A stretch of 64,000 nucleotides of DNA from Methyloversatilis sp. XJ19-49. GTDB taxonomy: Bacteria; Pseudomonadota; Gammaproteobacteria; Burkholderiales; Rhodocyclaceae. Numbering within the stretch: position 1 is the stretch's first letter; every line of letters starts with the position of its first letter. Both the position numbers and the translations under genes were made by a program. The notes under the pieces are model-generated. The model was not told the origin of the DNA, made no database searches, and was given only the letters and a program-made list of their open reading frames with translations. Positions 54,524 through 63,194 of the stretch are shown in pieces. The stretch lies in assembly GCF_024580145.1 (NCBI RefSeq), contig NZ_JANINI010000007.1:1-64000 (forward strand), read 5' to 3'.

Positions 54524-54617
54524 GGTTGATGTACGGAGGTTCTGGGACTTGCTGGTCCGCACGCCGCGGGTGCGTCGCGCGCCCAAACCGGGCCCGGGTT
54601 GTCGTACGCTGTCGGTC

Positions 54618-55352
54618 ATGAGTGCTATGACAGCCTGTAAAACGATTGTGCGCGTGCTGTGTTGCGCCGCGATAGCCAACTGGATCACGGGCTGCGGCAG
54701 CACCGGCCAGAAACCCGCGCCAGCGGCTGATTCCATGCATCCTAAACAGATTGTTAAAAGTGATATCGACCGCGTACTCGAAGCGCATCACCGGGAAATA
54801 TTCGCCAGCCTGGAACGGCTGGCCGACAAGCTGTACCGCCGCAACCCGCGCGAGTGGCGGCGCGCCGGGCTGAACAGTCGGGAAGAAGCGCTGGCCAGAC
54901 TGTTCAATGCCGACCGCGGCTGGCAGCTGGCGGAGTTCGAAGGCAAGCGCGACATCGAAGTGATGCGGCTGGCCTTTTCGGCCGATTTCGCAGGCGACCG
55001 GGTGGCAGCGCTGATCGTCGGCATGGGCGGCATGATCCAGACAGCGTGGGCCGACCGGACCGAGCTGTTCATCATGGATGAACTCGATCCACAGGCGCTG
55101 TCGAACTGCGCACGCAATGTCGAGATTTCGGCGTGGAAGCTGGCGCAATCGCGCGACGCCGCAGGCGACTTGCTGCTGCTGTCGAACGAAATCGGGGCCG
55201 ATGGCGTGCGCAACCTCAGCTTCGAGCGAGAAATGGGCAAGATGATCGGCTGGCTCGACATGAGTTCGCAGATCGTGGCCGACAAGAACCGGCGCGTGGT
55301 CACGCGCATCCTGCAGTCGCTGGCGACCGCGGTGTTCCTGCCGGTCAGATAG
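54618..55352 (+). CDS. Predicted lipoprotein of unknown function
   Basis: 244 residues. Signal sequence with lipobox ITGC (Cys26), so it should be lipidated. The mature part is mostly helical and mixed, with REWRRAGLNSREEALARLF and a central GDRVAALIVGMGGMIQTAW. No domain recognised. The start is the ATG opening MSAMTACK; the frame is open upstream but unlike protein. It stands alone 59 bp before purN. Confidence 0.78.
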   Translation: MSAMTACKTIVRVLCCAAIANWITGCGSTGQKPAPAADSMHPKQIVKSDIDRVLEAHHREIFASLERLADKLYRRNPREWRRAGLNSREEALARLFNADRGWQLAEFEGKRDIEVMRLAFSADFAGDRVAALIVGMGGMIQTAWADRTELFIMDELDPQALSNCARNVEISAWKLAQSRDAAGDLLLLSNEIGADGVRNLSFEREMGKMIGWLDMSSQIVADKNRRVVTRILQSLATAVFLPVR

Positions 55353-55411
55353 GCAGGCGCCGCGTCGGGCGGTGATAATCCGCCCTTGAATCCTCCTACC
55401 GACAGCCCCGA

Positions 55412-56053
55412 ATGACATCCGTCGTCATCCTGATTTCCGGACGCGGCAGCAATATGCGCTCCATCGTCGACGCCGGCCTGCCGGCGGACATCCGCGCCGT
55501 GATCAGCAACCGGCCCGACGCCGCCGGCCTAGCGTACGCGCGCGACCGCAACATCGCGACCGAGGTGGTCGATCACACCGCCTATCCCGACCGCACCGCC
55601 TTCGACGCTGCGCTTGCCACCTGCATTGATCGCCATGCCCCGGATCTGGTCGTGCTCGCCGGCTTCATGCGCATCCTGACGCCCGGCTTCGTCGAGCACT
55701 ATCGCGGCCGCATGATCAACATCCACCCATCGCTGCTGCCGGCCTTCACCGGGCTGCACACGCACCGACGCGCCATCGAGGCGGGTTGCCGGGTGGCCGG
55801 CGTCACGGTGCATTTCGTGACCGGCGAACTCGACGGCGGACCGATCATCGCCCAGGCGGCGGTACCGGTGCTGGCGGGCGATACCGACACCACGCTGGCC
55901 GCACGCGTGCTGGTGCAGGAGCATGTGCTTTACCCGCAGGTGGTGCGCTGGTTCGTCGACGGCCGGCTCGCGCTGCACGAAGGCCGCGCCGTGCTGCGCG
56001 GCGACACCACGCCGGACAGCGCCACGCTGTGCGTTCCGAGCGCGGATGTCTGA
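55412..56053 (+). CDS. purN: Phosphoribosylglycinamide formyltransferase
   Basis: Third step of de novo purine synthesis, using 10-formyl-THF. 213 residues. Phosphate loop SGRGSNM, active-site NIHPSLLPAFTGLHTH (Asn, His) and GELDGGPII (catalytic Asp). It overlaps the DUF3108 gene by 8 bp and probably heads a run through the RsmB-family, PLD-like and MscS genes. Confidence 0.96.
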   Translation: MTSVVILISGRGSNMRSIVDAGLPADIRAVISNRPDAAGLAYARDRNIATEVVDHTAYPDRTAFDAALATCIDRHAPDLVVLAGFMRILTPGFVEHYRGRMINIHPSLLPAFTGLHTHRRAIEAGCRVAGVTVHFVTGELDGGPIIAQAAVPVLAGDTDTTLAARVLVQEHVLYPQVVRWFVDGRLALHEGRAVLRGDTTPDSATLCVPSADV

Positions 56054-57248
56054 ACCACTGAACCGATCCCGGCTGCTTTTCGCACTGGCCGTTTCGGTGC
56101 TGCTGCACCTTCTGCTGGCCGGCGGGCTGCGCAGCTTCGATCACGAGCGCCTGCCGGACGAGCGCCGCACGATACGCGCGGCGCTGCTTGCGCCGCCGGA
56201 CCCACCGTCACCGAAAACCGAGCCGACGCCCCCACCGGTCGCCGAAGCCACGCCTGTGCCGGTGCAGACGCCCAAGCGCCCGCCAAGGCCGCGCAGCCCG
56301 AAGCCGGAGCCGGTGGCGCTGCCCGAGCCTGAGCCCGAGCTGCCACCGCAGCCCACGCCGAGCGACGATCCGGTGACGGATGACGGCGAGAGCCAAGACG
56401 CCATCGGCGATCGAGAACTCCTGGACCGGGCGATCGCCGAAGGTGCAGTGCCCGATCGTGACGACACGGCCAGCCTGACACCGCAGCGTGCCCTGGTCAG
56501 CGAAGCAAGACTGGAGTTCGCGGTGTTCCGCGGCGAGCTCGAGATCGGGGAAACCCGCTATCACTGGGTGCACGATGGCAGCGACTACGAGATGGATCAG
56601 ATTACCGAGACGACCGGCCTGGCCGGCCTGCTCAAGCCACTGCGCGTCGAACAGCGCAGCACCGGCGAAGTGACGACCGACGGTCTGAAACCGCTGCGCT
56701 ATGTGTCGCGAGCGACGCAGGGCAGGGCGACCGAGGAAGAGGTGGTGTTCGACTGGGACGGCAATCGGGTTATGCTGCGCGCCGGCACCAAGCAGTCTGA
56801 GCATCCGCTGTCGGCCGGTGCGCAGGACATGTTGAGCCTGTGGCTGGAGATCATCTGGCGCGCGCAATACGGCGGCGACTTCGATTTCACGCTGGCGACC
56901 GGCAAGCGCTACACACCGCGCTGGTTCGTGGCCGACCCGGAACTGGGCAGCCTCGATACCGCTATCGGTCGCCAGCTGGTCAAGCGGCTGCAGGCGCGCG
57001 CGCAGCCAGGAGACAACCAGATCGAAGTCTGGCTGGCGCCGAATCTGCGCTGGCTGCCGGTACTGATCCGCTTCACCGATCGCAAGGGCGATGTGTACGA
57101 CCAGCGCGTGCGCCTGATCGAGTATGAAAACCTGAGCCTGCGCGCCGGCACTGCCGCCGCCGGAACGACTGCGCCCTTCGGCGACCCGGTCGATCCGCCA
57201 CCCCGATACGAGCCGGCGGAAGAACCCGCCAACCCCTACCTGCGATGA
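56046..57248 (+). CDS. DUF3108 protein with TonB-like N-terminal anchor
   Basis: 400 residues. TM at about 7-26 (LLFALAVSVLLHLLLAGGL, Ser/His helix face as in TonB). A Pro-rich linker follows at 45-110. The DUF3108 domain spans about 150-385 (FAVFRGELEIGETRYHWVHD, LLKPLRVEQRSTGEVT, VFDWDGNRVML). The periplasmic role is unknown. The start overlaps purN; the end overlaps the RsmB-like gene as ATGA, so expression is coupled. Confidence 0.87.
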   Translation: MSEPLNRSRLLFALAVSVLLHLLLAGGLRSFDHERLPDERRTIRAALLAPPDPPSPKTEPTPPPVAEATPVPVQTPKRPPRPRSPKPEPVALPEPEPELPPQPTPSDDPVTDDGESQDAIGDRELLDRAIAEGAVPDRDDTASLTPQRALVSEARLEFAVFRGELEIGETRYHWVHDGSDYEMDQITETTGLAGLLKPLRVEQRSTGEVTTDGLKPLRYVSRATQGRATEEEVVFDWDGNRVMLRAGTKQSEHPLSAGAQDMLSLWLEIIWRAQYGGDFDFTLATGKRYTPRWFVADPELGSLDTAIGRQLVKRLQARAQPGDNQIEVWLAPNLRWLPVLIRFTDRKGDVYDQRVRLIEYENLSLRAGTAAAGTTAPFGDPVDPPPRYEPAEEPANPYLR

Positions 57249-58546
57249 AACCGACCGAAAAACTGATAGACAGCACCGCCGACGTCCTTAGCCGGATGCT
57301 GCGTTTCGAACACACCGCCGACAGCGTGCTGTCGGCCCACTTCCGCGATCAGCGGGCGCTGCAGTCGCGCGAGCGCGCCTTCGTCGCCGAGCATGCCTAC
57401 CTGGTGCTGCGCCGTCTGCGCTGGCTGCGCGCCGTGGCGGGCGAGAACGCCGGTGCGCGCAAGCTGCTGATCACCGCGCTGGCGCGCATCGAAGGTCTCG
57501 GACACAAGTTTCTCGCACCGCTGATTTCGCGCAACGAGGCGCAATGGCTGGAAACGCTGGCGCCGACCGCCGACACCGAACTGTCGCTGGGGGAACGCAC
57601 CGACCTGCCCGACTGGGTGATCGAGCGCCTGCTGACGCAGATGGACGAAGCATCGCTGCTGTCGCTGGCGCGCGCGCTGAACACGCAGGCACCGCTCGAC
57701 CTGCGCGTCAACCTGATGAAAAGCGACATCGAAGCGGTCACCGCGACGCTCACCAACAACGGTCTGACCGTTACACCCGGGCGCTTTTCGCCGTGGGCGC
57801 TGCGTCTGGGCGAGCGTCCGTCGCTGACCAAGAATCCGCTGTACGAGAAGGGCATCATCGAGGTGCAGGACGAAGGCAGTCAGCTGCTGGCGCTGCTGCT
57901 CGCGCCCAAGCGCGGCGAAATGGTGGTCGATTTCTGCGCCGGCGCCGGTGGCAAGACGCTGGCGCTGGGCGCGATGATGCGTTCGACCGGGCGGCTGTAC
58001 GCCTTCGATGTGTCGGAAAAGCGGCTGATCAAGATGCGCCCGCGGGTCGCGCGCTCCGGTCTGTCGAACATCCATCCGGTATTGATTGACAGCGAGAACG
58101 ACATCAAGGTGAAGCGACTGGCCGGCAAGATCGACCGCGTACTGGTCGATGCGCCCTGCTCCGGTCTGGGCACGCTGCGCCGCAATCCGGACCTGAAGTG
58201 GCGCCAGACGCCGACTGCGGTCGAGGAACTGGTGGTCAAGCAGGGCGCCATTCTGGCCGGCGCGGCGCGGCTGGTGAAACCGGGCGGCCGTCTGGTCTAT
58301 GCGACCTGCAGCCTGCTCGACGCGGAAAACCGCTGCGTGATCGACACCTTCCTGGCCAGCCATCCGGACTTCGTGCGCCTGCCGGCAAACGAAATCCTCG
58401 CCGCCGGCCGGATCGATCTGGACACCGGCATCGATCTCGAACTGCGCCCCGACATCCATGGCACCGACGGCTTCTACGCCGCGGTGATGGAGCGGCGCGC
58501 TCCGAACAGCGCAGCCACCACCCCGGAGACGGTCGATGAAGCGTGA
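57245..58546 (+). CDS. RsmB/NOP-family rRNA cytosine-C5 methyltransferase
   Basis: 433 residues. SAM motif VVDFCAGAGGKTLALG, acidic DVSEKRL, catalytic motif VDAPCSGLGTLRRNPDLKW and second Cys motif YATCSLLDAENR: both cysteines of m5C methyltransferases are present. An N-terminal NusB-like helical region lies at 1-130. Which position it modifies cannot be told. ATGA overlap with the upstream gene, and an 11-bp overlap with the PLD-like gene. Confidence 0.92.
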   Translation: MKPTEKLIDSTADVLSRMLRFEHTADSVLSAHFRDQRALQSRERAFVAEHAYLVLRRLRWLRAVAGENAGARKLLITALARIEGLGHKFLAPLISRNEAQWLETLAPTADTELSLGERTDLPDWVIERLLTQMDEASLLSLARALNTQAPLDLRVNLMKSDIEAVTATLTNNGLTVTPGRFSPWALRLGERPSLTKNPLYEKGIIEVQDEGSQLLALLLAPKRGEMVVDFCAGAGGKTLALGAMMRSTGRLYAFDVSEKRLIKMRPRVARSGLSNIHPVLIDSENDIKVKRLAGKIDRVLVDAPCSGLGTLRRNPDLKWRQTPTAVEELVVKQGAILAGAARLVKPGGRLVYATCSLLDAENRCVIDTFLASHPDFVRLPANEILAAGRIDLDTGIDLELRPDIHGTDGFYAAVMERRAPNSAATTPETVDEA

Positions 58547-59141
58547 TCTGCGTGCGCCCCTCATGGCTGCCGCCCTGCTGATCGCTGGCCTGCTGGCAGG
58601 CGGTACGGTGCAGGCGGGCCCGGCGCTGCCGGCCGAAGGCAAGGTCGAAGTCGGTTTCGCGCCGTGGGACGACGTCGAGCGGCTGGTCATGGACCAGATC
58701 GACGGCGCGAAACAGGCGGTATATGTGCAGGCCTACATGCTGACCAGCCGGCACATCGCCAAGACACTGATCGCGGCGCACGAGCGCGGCATCAAGGTCG
58801 AAGTGATCGCTGACCGCGAAAAGGTGCTGAAGGACGAATACAGCGCACTGCCCCGGGTCGCCGGTCACGGCGTGCCACTGTGGCTGGATGGTGCCTACAG
58901 CGCGGCGCACAGCAAGGTGATGATCATCGACCCGGACGGCAAGGATCCGGTGGTGGTGACCGGCTCCTACAATTTCAGCGTGGCGGGCAAGTCGAAGAAT
59001 GCCGAGAACGTGCTGGTGCTGAGCGGCCAGCGTGCGCTCGCTGCTATATATATGCAGAACTGGAAGCGCCACCGCGCCCAGTCGGTCAGTTTTGCAGATG
59101 CGGTGCAGGAAACCCTGCGCGGTGAAGCAGTAACCCCCTGA
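58536..59141 (+). CDS. Exported phospholipase D-like nuclease (single HKD)
   Basis: 201 residues. Signal peptide 1-27 (ending VQA). One PLD motif HSKVMIID...GSYNFS...NAEN, as in Nuc-type endonucleases and related small PLDs that dimerise to form the active site. The N-terminal part AKQAVYVQAYMLTS is the usual first strand. A periplasmic nuclease or phospholipase is likely. Overlaps the RsmB-like gene by 11 bp. Confidence 0.9.
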   Translation: MKRDLRAPLMAAALLIAGLLAGGTVQAGPALPAEGKVEVGFAPWDDVERLVMDQIDGAKQAVYVQAYMLTSRHIAKTLIAAHERGIKVEVIADREKVLKDEYSALPRVAGHGVPLWLDGAYSAAHSKVMIIDPDGKDPVVVTGSYNFSVAGKSKNAENVLVLSGQRALAAIYMQNWKRHRAQSVSFADAVQETLRGEAVTP

Positions 59142-59146
59142 TCCAC

Positions 59147-60463
59147 ATGAACGACCTGTCTTTCGACGCATTGATGGCGGTGCTGGCGCTCGACAGCACG
59201 CGACTGGAGTTGGGCGTCATCTCGGCCTGCCTCGTACTGGCTGGTCTGTTTGCGCGTCACATGATCGGGCGCCAGCGTGCCGAAGTGCTGGCCAACGGCA
59301 ACGAAGTATTGAGCAACGCAGCACGGCTGGGCCGGGCCGGCCTGCAGCGGCTGATGTTCCCGCTTGCCGGCATTCTGCTGCTCGCGCTGGCGCGCGGCGC
59401 ATTCGCCCTGCTGCACCAGACGCCGGTACTGATGCATCTGGTGATCGCCATGCTGGTGGCGATGGGCGTCATCCGGCTCATCGTGTATGCGCTGCGCCAG
59501 GTGTTTGCGCCGGCCGGCTGGCTGAGCACCTTCGAGGTATTGATCGTGCTGGCGATCTGGACCGCCTGGGCGATGCACGCGCTGGACATCCTGCCCGAAG
59601 TGATCGACTGGCTGGACAGCCAGCAGATCACGCTGGGCAAGCAGAAGCTGACGATGTGGACGCTGCTGCAGGGCGGTGCCTGGGTGCTGATGACGCTGAT
59701 CGCGTCCGTCTGGCTGTCGGGATCGGTCGAGCGCAAGCTGATGCGGGCGCCGATAGACAGCAATCTGCGCATCGTGCTGGCGCGGGTGGCGAAGGTCGCG
59801 CTGGTGCTGCTTGGGCTGATCATCACGCTGCCGCTGGTCGGCATCGACCTGACCGCACTGTCGGTGTTCGGCGGTGCGCTTGGCGTGGGTCTGGGCTTTG
59901 GTCTGCAGAAGATCATGGCCAACTACGTGTCGGGCTTCATCCTGCTGCTCGACCGCTCGATCCGCATCGGCGACCTCATTTCGGTCGGCGCCGACCGGGG
60001 CCAGGTCACCCAGATCACCACGCGCTATACGGTTGTGCGCAGCCTGTCGGGGGTCGAATCCATCATCCCGAACGAACTTCTGATCAGTTCGGTGGTGCAG
60101 AACGAAGGCCTGTCGGACCGGCAGGTGCGCATCGGCATTGCGGTACAGGTCAGTTACAGCGACGACGTACCGGCCGCTCTGGCCATCCTGCAGGACGCCG
60201 CACTGACCCAGGAGCGGGTGTTGAAATCGCCCGCCCCGGCGGCCTTTCTCCACTCCTTCGGCGACTCGGGCATCAACCTCGAGCTGGGCATCTGGATCGC
60301 CGACCCGGAAGGGGGGGCGCTCGGACTGCGCTCGGCCATCCAGCTCGAAATACTCGAACGTTTCCGTGCCGCGGGTATTGAAATACCGTTCCCGCAACGC
60401 GAACTGAGGATCATGCGCGACCGGAACCCTTCGGCCCCGCCGGCCGATGTCACGAACACTTGA
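59147..60463 (+). CDS. Mechanosensitive ion channel (MscS family)
   Basis: 438 residues. Several N-terminal helices (about 20-225) precede the pore helix and beta domain: GGALGVGLGFGLQKIMANYV, then FILLLDRSIRIGDLISVG and IIPNELLISSVV. Larger than MscS itself but in the range of YbdG/YnaI-type channels. It releases solutes at high membrane tension. Five bp after the PLD-like gene. Confidence 0.93.
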   Translation: MNDLSFDALMAVLALDSTRLELGVISACLVLAGLFARHMIGRQRAEVLANGNEVLSNAARLGRAGLQRLMFPLAGILLLALARGAFALLHQTPVLMHLVIAMLVAMGVIRLIVYALRQVFAPAGWLSTFEVLIVLAIWTAWAMHALDILPEVIDWLDSQQITLGKQKLTMWTLLQGGAWVLMTLIASVWLSGSVERKLMRAPIDSNLRIVLARVAKVALVLLGLIITLPLVGIDLTALSVFGGALGVGLGFGLQKIMANYVSGFILLLDRSIRIGDLISVGADRGQVTQITTRYTVVRSLSGVESIIPNELLISSVVQNEGLSDRQVRIGIAVQVSYSDDVPAALAILQDAALTQERVLKSPAPAAFLHSFGDSGINLELGIWIADPEGGALGLRSAIQLEILERFRAAGIEIPFPQRELRIMRDRNPSAPPADVTNT

Positions 60464-60474
60464 CGCGGCGCAAA

Positions 60475-60502
60475 TTGACCGCGGGCCCGGCTCGCGTAGA
60501 AT
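60475..60502 (+). promoter_or_regulatory. Sigma-70 type promoter for the desaturase gene
   Basis: TTGACC (60475-60480), a 16-nt spacer and TAGAAT (60497-60502), 37 nt before the ATG. One mismatch in each hexamer makes it the clearest housekeeping-type promoter I saw. Confidence 0.72.
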
Positions 60503-60539
60503 CCGTAGCTTGACCTTCGCTTTACCGAGAAAGACCTGA

Positions 60540-61715
60540 ATGTTAAATGGCTTGATTGATCTGCCCTGGTGGGGTTACATCGTTGTCGCGTTCGCGTTTA
60601 CGCACCTTACGATCGCGGGCGTCACGATTTACCTGCATCGCCATCAGGCGCACCGCGCGCTCGAAATGCATCCGCTGCCCAGCCACATCTTCCGCTTCTG
60701 GCTGTGGATGACGACCGGCATGGTGACCAAGGAGTGGGCGGCCATCCACCGCAAGCACCACGCCAAGTGCGAAACGCCCGAAGATCCGCATAGCCCTGTG
60801 GTTCTGGGCATCAAGAAGGTGCTGACCGAAGGTGCCGAGCTGTACCGCCTCGAAGCGAAGAACAAGGAAACCATGGCGCGCTACGGCCAGGGTACACCGG
60901 ACGACTGGATCGAGCGCAACCTGTACAGCAAGCACTCCGGGCTGGGCATCCGCCTGATGCTGATCACCAACGTGATCCTGTTCGGCCCGCTCGGCCTGAC
61001 GATCTGGGCCGTGCAGATGGCGTGGATCCCGATCTGGGCGGCCGGCGTCGTGAACGGTCTCGGCCATTACTGGGGCTACCGCAATTACGACTGCAGCGAC
61101 GCGGCGACCAATATCTCCCCGTGGGGCATCCTGATCGGCGGTGAGGAGCTGCACAACAATCACCACGCCTTCGCCACATCAGCCAAGCTGTCGTCGAAGT
61201 GGTACGAGTTCGATATCGGCTGGATGTACATCCGCATCCTCGAAATCATGGGCCTTGCCAAGGCCAAGAAAACCATTCCGCAGCCGCGATTCCAGGCCCG
61301 CGACGTGGTGGACACCCAGACGCTCGAAGCGATCATCACGCATCGCTACGACGTGATGACCCGATACATGAAGTCGCTGCGTTCGATCTACGCCGAAGAA
61401 GTTGAAAAGCTGCGTACGTCGCATGTGGCACTTGCCGACGGCGACCGATATCAGCGCTTCAAGCGCTGGCTCAGCCGCGGTGAAAACGCGCAGCCGGCAA
61501 GCGACGACGCCGAAATGGCATCGGTTCTGGCACACAGCAGCCGACTGGAAACGGTGCACACGATGCGCCAGGAACTGATTGCACTGTGGGCGCGTTCCAC
61601 CGCGTCGAGCGAACAGCTGCTGAAGCAGTTGCAGGACTGGTGTGCTCGCGCAGAGTCCAGCGGCATCAAGCAGCTGCAGGACTTTTCGAGGCGCCTGAAG
61701 ACCTACGCGGTCTGA
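60540..61715 (+). CDS. Membrane fatty-acid (acyl-CoA type) desaturase
   Basis: 391 residues. Three histidine boxes HRHQAHR (33-39), HRKHHA (70-75) and HNNHHA (about 205) bind the di-iron centre; four TM helices. Fatty acid delta-9-type desaturase family. Residues ~270-391 are an extra charged helical tail beyond the usual core. Own promoter upstream and a good terminator downstream, so probably monocistronic. Likely aerobic control of membrane fluidity. Confidence 0.92.
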   Translation: MLNGLIDLPWWGYIVVAFAFTHLTIAGVTIYLHRHQAHRALEMHPLPSHIFRFWLWMTTGMVTKEWAAIHRKHHAKCETPEDPHSPVVLGIKKVLTEGAELYRLEAKNKETMARYGQGTPDDWIERNLYSKHSGLGIRLMLITNVILFGPLGLTIWAVQMAWIPIWAAGVVNGLGHYWGYRNYDCSDAATNISPWGILIGGEELHNNHHAFATSAKLSSKWYEFDIGWMYIRILEIMGLAKAKKTIPQPRFQARDVVDTQTLEAIITHRYDVMTRYMKSLRSIYAEEVEKLRTSHVALADGDRYQRFKRWLSRGENAQPASDDAEMASVLAHSSRLETVHTMRQELIALWARSTASSEQLLKQLQDWCARAESSGIKQLQDFSRRLKTYAV

Positions 61716-61734
61716 CGCACTTTCCGTGAGGGCG

Positions 61735-61774
61735 AAAGCCGGAGGTGCTTGATTGCACGTCCGGCTTTTTCTTT
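61735..61774 (+). terminator. Rho-independent terminator after the desaturase gene
   Basis: AAAGCCGGA and TCCGGCTTTT pair around an inner GTGC/GCAC stem, followed by TTTTTCTTT. Located 20 bp after the stop codon. Confidence 0.9.
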
Positions 61775-61901
61775 GTGGTACCGCGTTCCGGTACCCGATC
61801 AGCGCGTGCGACGGAACGCAATGGCCCGCAGAGGCCATGCGTTCGAACCGGCCGGATGCCATGGCGGCAGCCGGTCAATCAATACTGAGGAGTCATACAG
61901 G

Positions 61902-62354
61902 ATGTTTCGCCACATACTCGTGCCGGTCGATGGTTCAGACCTTTCAAAGGCTACGGTGACGCACGCCATCTGCTTTGCCAGAGATGTGTCGGGTCACGTC
62001 ACCTTCCTGTACGTGATGAAGGATTACCCCGTATCGCTGCTGCACAGCGAAGCGGACGAGGAAAGCATAGATCCGATCGCGCCGAACGACTTCACGGATG
62101 CGATGCGTACGCACGCCGACCGCATCCTGCAATCGGCGCGCGCCGAGGCGGAAGCTGCCGGTGTCTCGGTCGACAGCATTGCGGTGACGCAGGACGAGCC
62201 GCACAAGGCGATCATCGAGGTCGGTCTGTCGCGCAAGGCCGACGTGATCTTCATGGGGTCGCACAGCAGGCGCGGGCTGGCCAGCCTGCTGCTGGGCAGT
62301 GTCACGCAGAAGGTGCTGTCGAATTCGAAGATACCGGTGCTTGTCTACCGCTGA
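61902..62354 (+). CDS. Universal stress protein (UspA family)
   Basis: 150 residues. HILVPVDGSDLSKATV at the N-terminus and GSHSRRGLASLLLGSVTQKV, the ATP-binding loop G-x2-G-x9-G-S pattern. The ATG has AGGAG/CAGG upstream. It shares the family but not close sequence with the Usp gene at 46985; it lies beside cbb3 assembly genes, a common neighbourhood for low-oxygen Usp proteins. A GGTACCG inverted repeat is near 61777-61795. Confidence 0.93.
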   Translation: MFRHILVPVDGSDLSKATVTHAICFARDVSGHVTFLYVMKDYPVSLLHSEADEESIDPIAPNDFTDAMRTHADRILQSARAEAEAAGVSVDSIAVTQDEPHKAIIEVGLSRKADVIFMGSHSRRGLASLLLGSVTQKVLSNSKIPVLVYR

Positions 62355-62399
62355 GCGCAGCAGGGGCGGGCGGCGACGCCCGCCCCATACAGCACGCGA

Positions 62400-62684
62400 T
62401 CAGCGTGCCGGCAGCTTTTCCGCCAACCAGGCCGTCATCAGGCTGGATGCGCCGGTGACTGCCCAGAAGCCGAAGAAGCCGATTGAGTAGGTCGCAACCG
62501 GCGAAAAGCCGACCGGCTCGCCGAACAGGTAAAGCTCCTGCGGATTGATGACGCTGAAGAACATCAGTTCGGCGACTGCAGCGACCAGAAAAGAGGGCCA
62601 GGACACCAGCGCGAACAATCGCGCTGCCCCCCCGGGCGTACGGTGGGTGTCGTGCGGATCTTCGTCGTTGAACGCTTCAGCCAC
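62400..62684 (-). CDS. Small two-TM membrane protein after ccoH
   Basis: 94 residues, two hydrophobic helices (LFALVSWPSFLVAAVAELMF and YSIGFFGFWAVTGASSLM). GTG start at 62684, with GGAG 7 nt upstream, overlapping the ccoH stop by 8 bp. Small membrane proteins often close cbb3 assembly operons in betaproteobacteria. Function unknown; a part in oxidase assembly is inferred from position only. Confidence 0.78.
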   Translation of the reverse strand: MAEAFNDEDPHDTHRTPGGAARLFALVSWPSFLVAAVAELMFFSVINPQELYLFGEPVGFSPVATYSIGFFGFWAVTGASSLMTAWLAEKLPAR

Positions 62685-63192
62685 GGCTCTTCTCCGCGTC
62701 GAGCAGCAGCGAATCCTGACGCCGCCAGTCGCGCACATCGTCTTCGATCACCAGCTTCCAGTGGGTCGGCGCAAGATCCTGCACTACACCCGAGTAGAGA
62801 CCGCCAACGCCATCGAGCAAAAGTTCGCGATCGAGCTCGCTGCGCGTGGGGTGCGCGAGAAAGATCCGCAAGCGACCAGGCAGCTTCGCCGGATCGGTCA
62901 TCGACAAGCGGATGTCGAGCCGCATCGTTCCGTCACCGCCACCCTCGCCCTGCGGCAGCGCGGTGATCGCCACCTTGACGCCGAGTTCGTCGGCGCGCCG
63001 TTCGCGTTCCAGCGTGCGGTTGATCGTCAGGCCCTGTTTGTAATAGTCATCTGCGACCAGCGCGGTATTGCCGGTTGCCGCCAGCCAGGTCGTGATGACG
63101 CCGGCCACGATGACGGTGACCGGACCGAGCATCAGCAGCCAGGGCCAGCGGTGGCGATACCAGGGCAGCTGCAGTATCGAATTGTCTGACAT
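62677..63192 (-). CDS. ccoH: FixH/CcoH cbb3-oxidase assembly protein
   Basis: 171 residues. One N-terminal TM (about 17-40, PWLLMLGPVTVIVAGVIT), then the periplasmic FixH domain with DDYYKQGLTINRTLERE. It stabilises cytochrome cbb3 oxidase subunits during assembly. ATG 63192 has GAGG 5 nt upstream and starts two bases after the ccoG stop. Coupled to the small membrane protein downstream. Confidence 0.93.
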   Translation of the reverse strand: MSDNSILQLPWYRHRWPWLLMLGPVTVIVAGVITTWLAATGNTALVADDYYKQGLTINRTLERERRADELGVKVAITALPQGEGGGDGTMRLDIRLSMTDPAKLPGRLRIFLAHPTRSELDRELLLDGVGGLYSGVVQDLAPTHWKLVIEDDVRDWRRQDSLLLDAEKSRG

Positions 63193-63194
63193 GG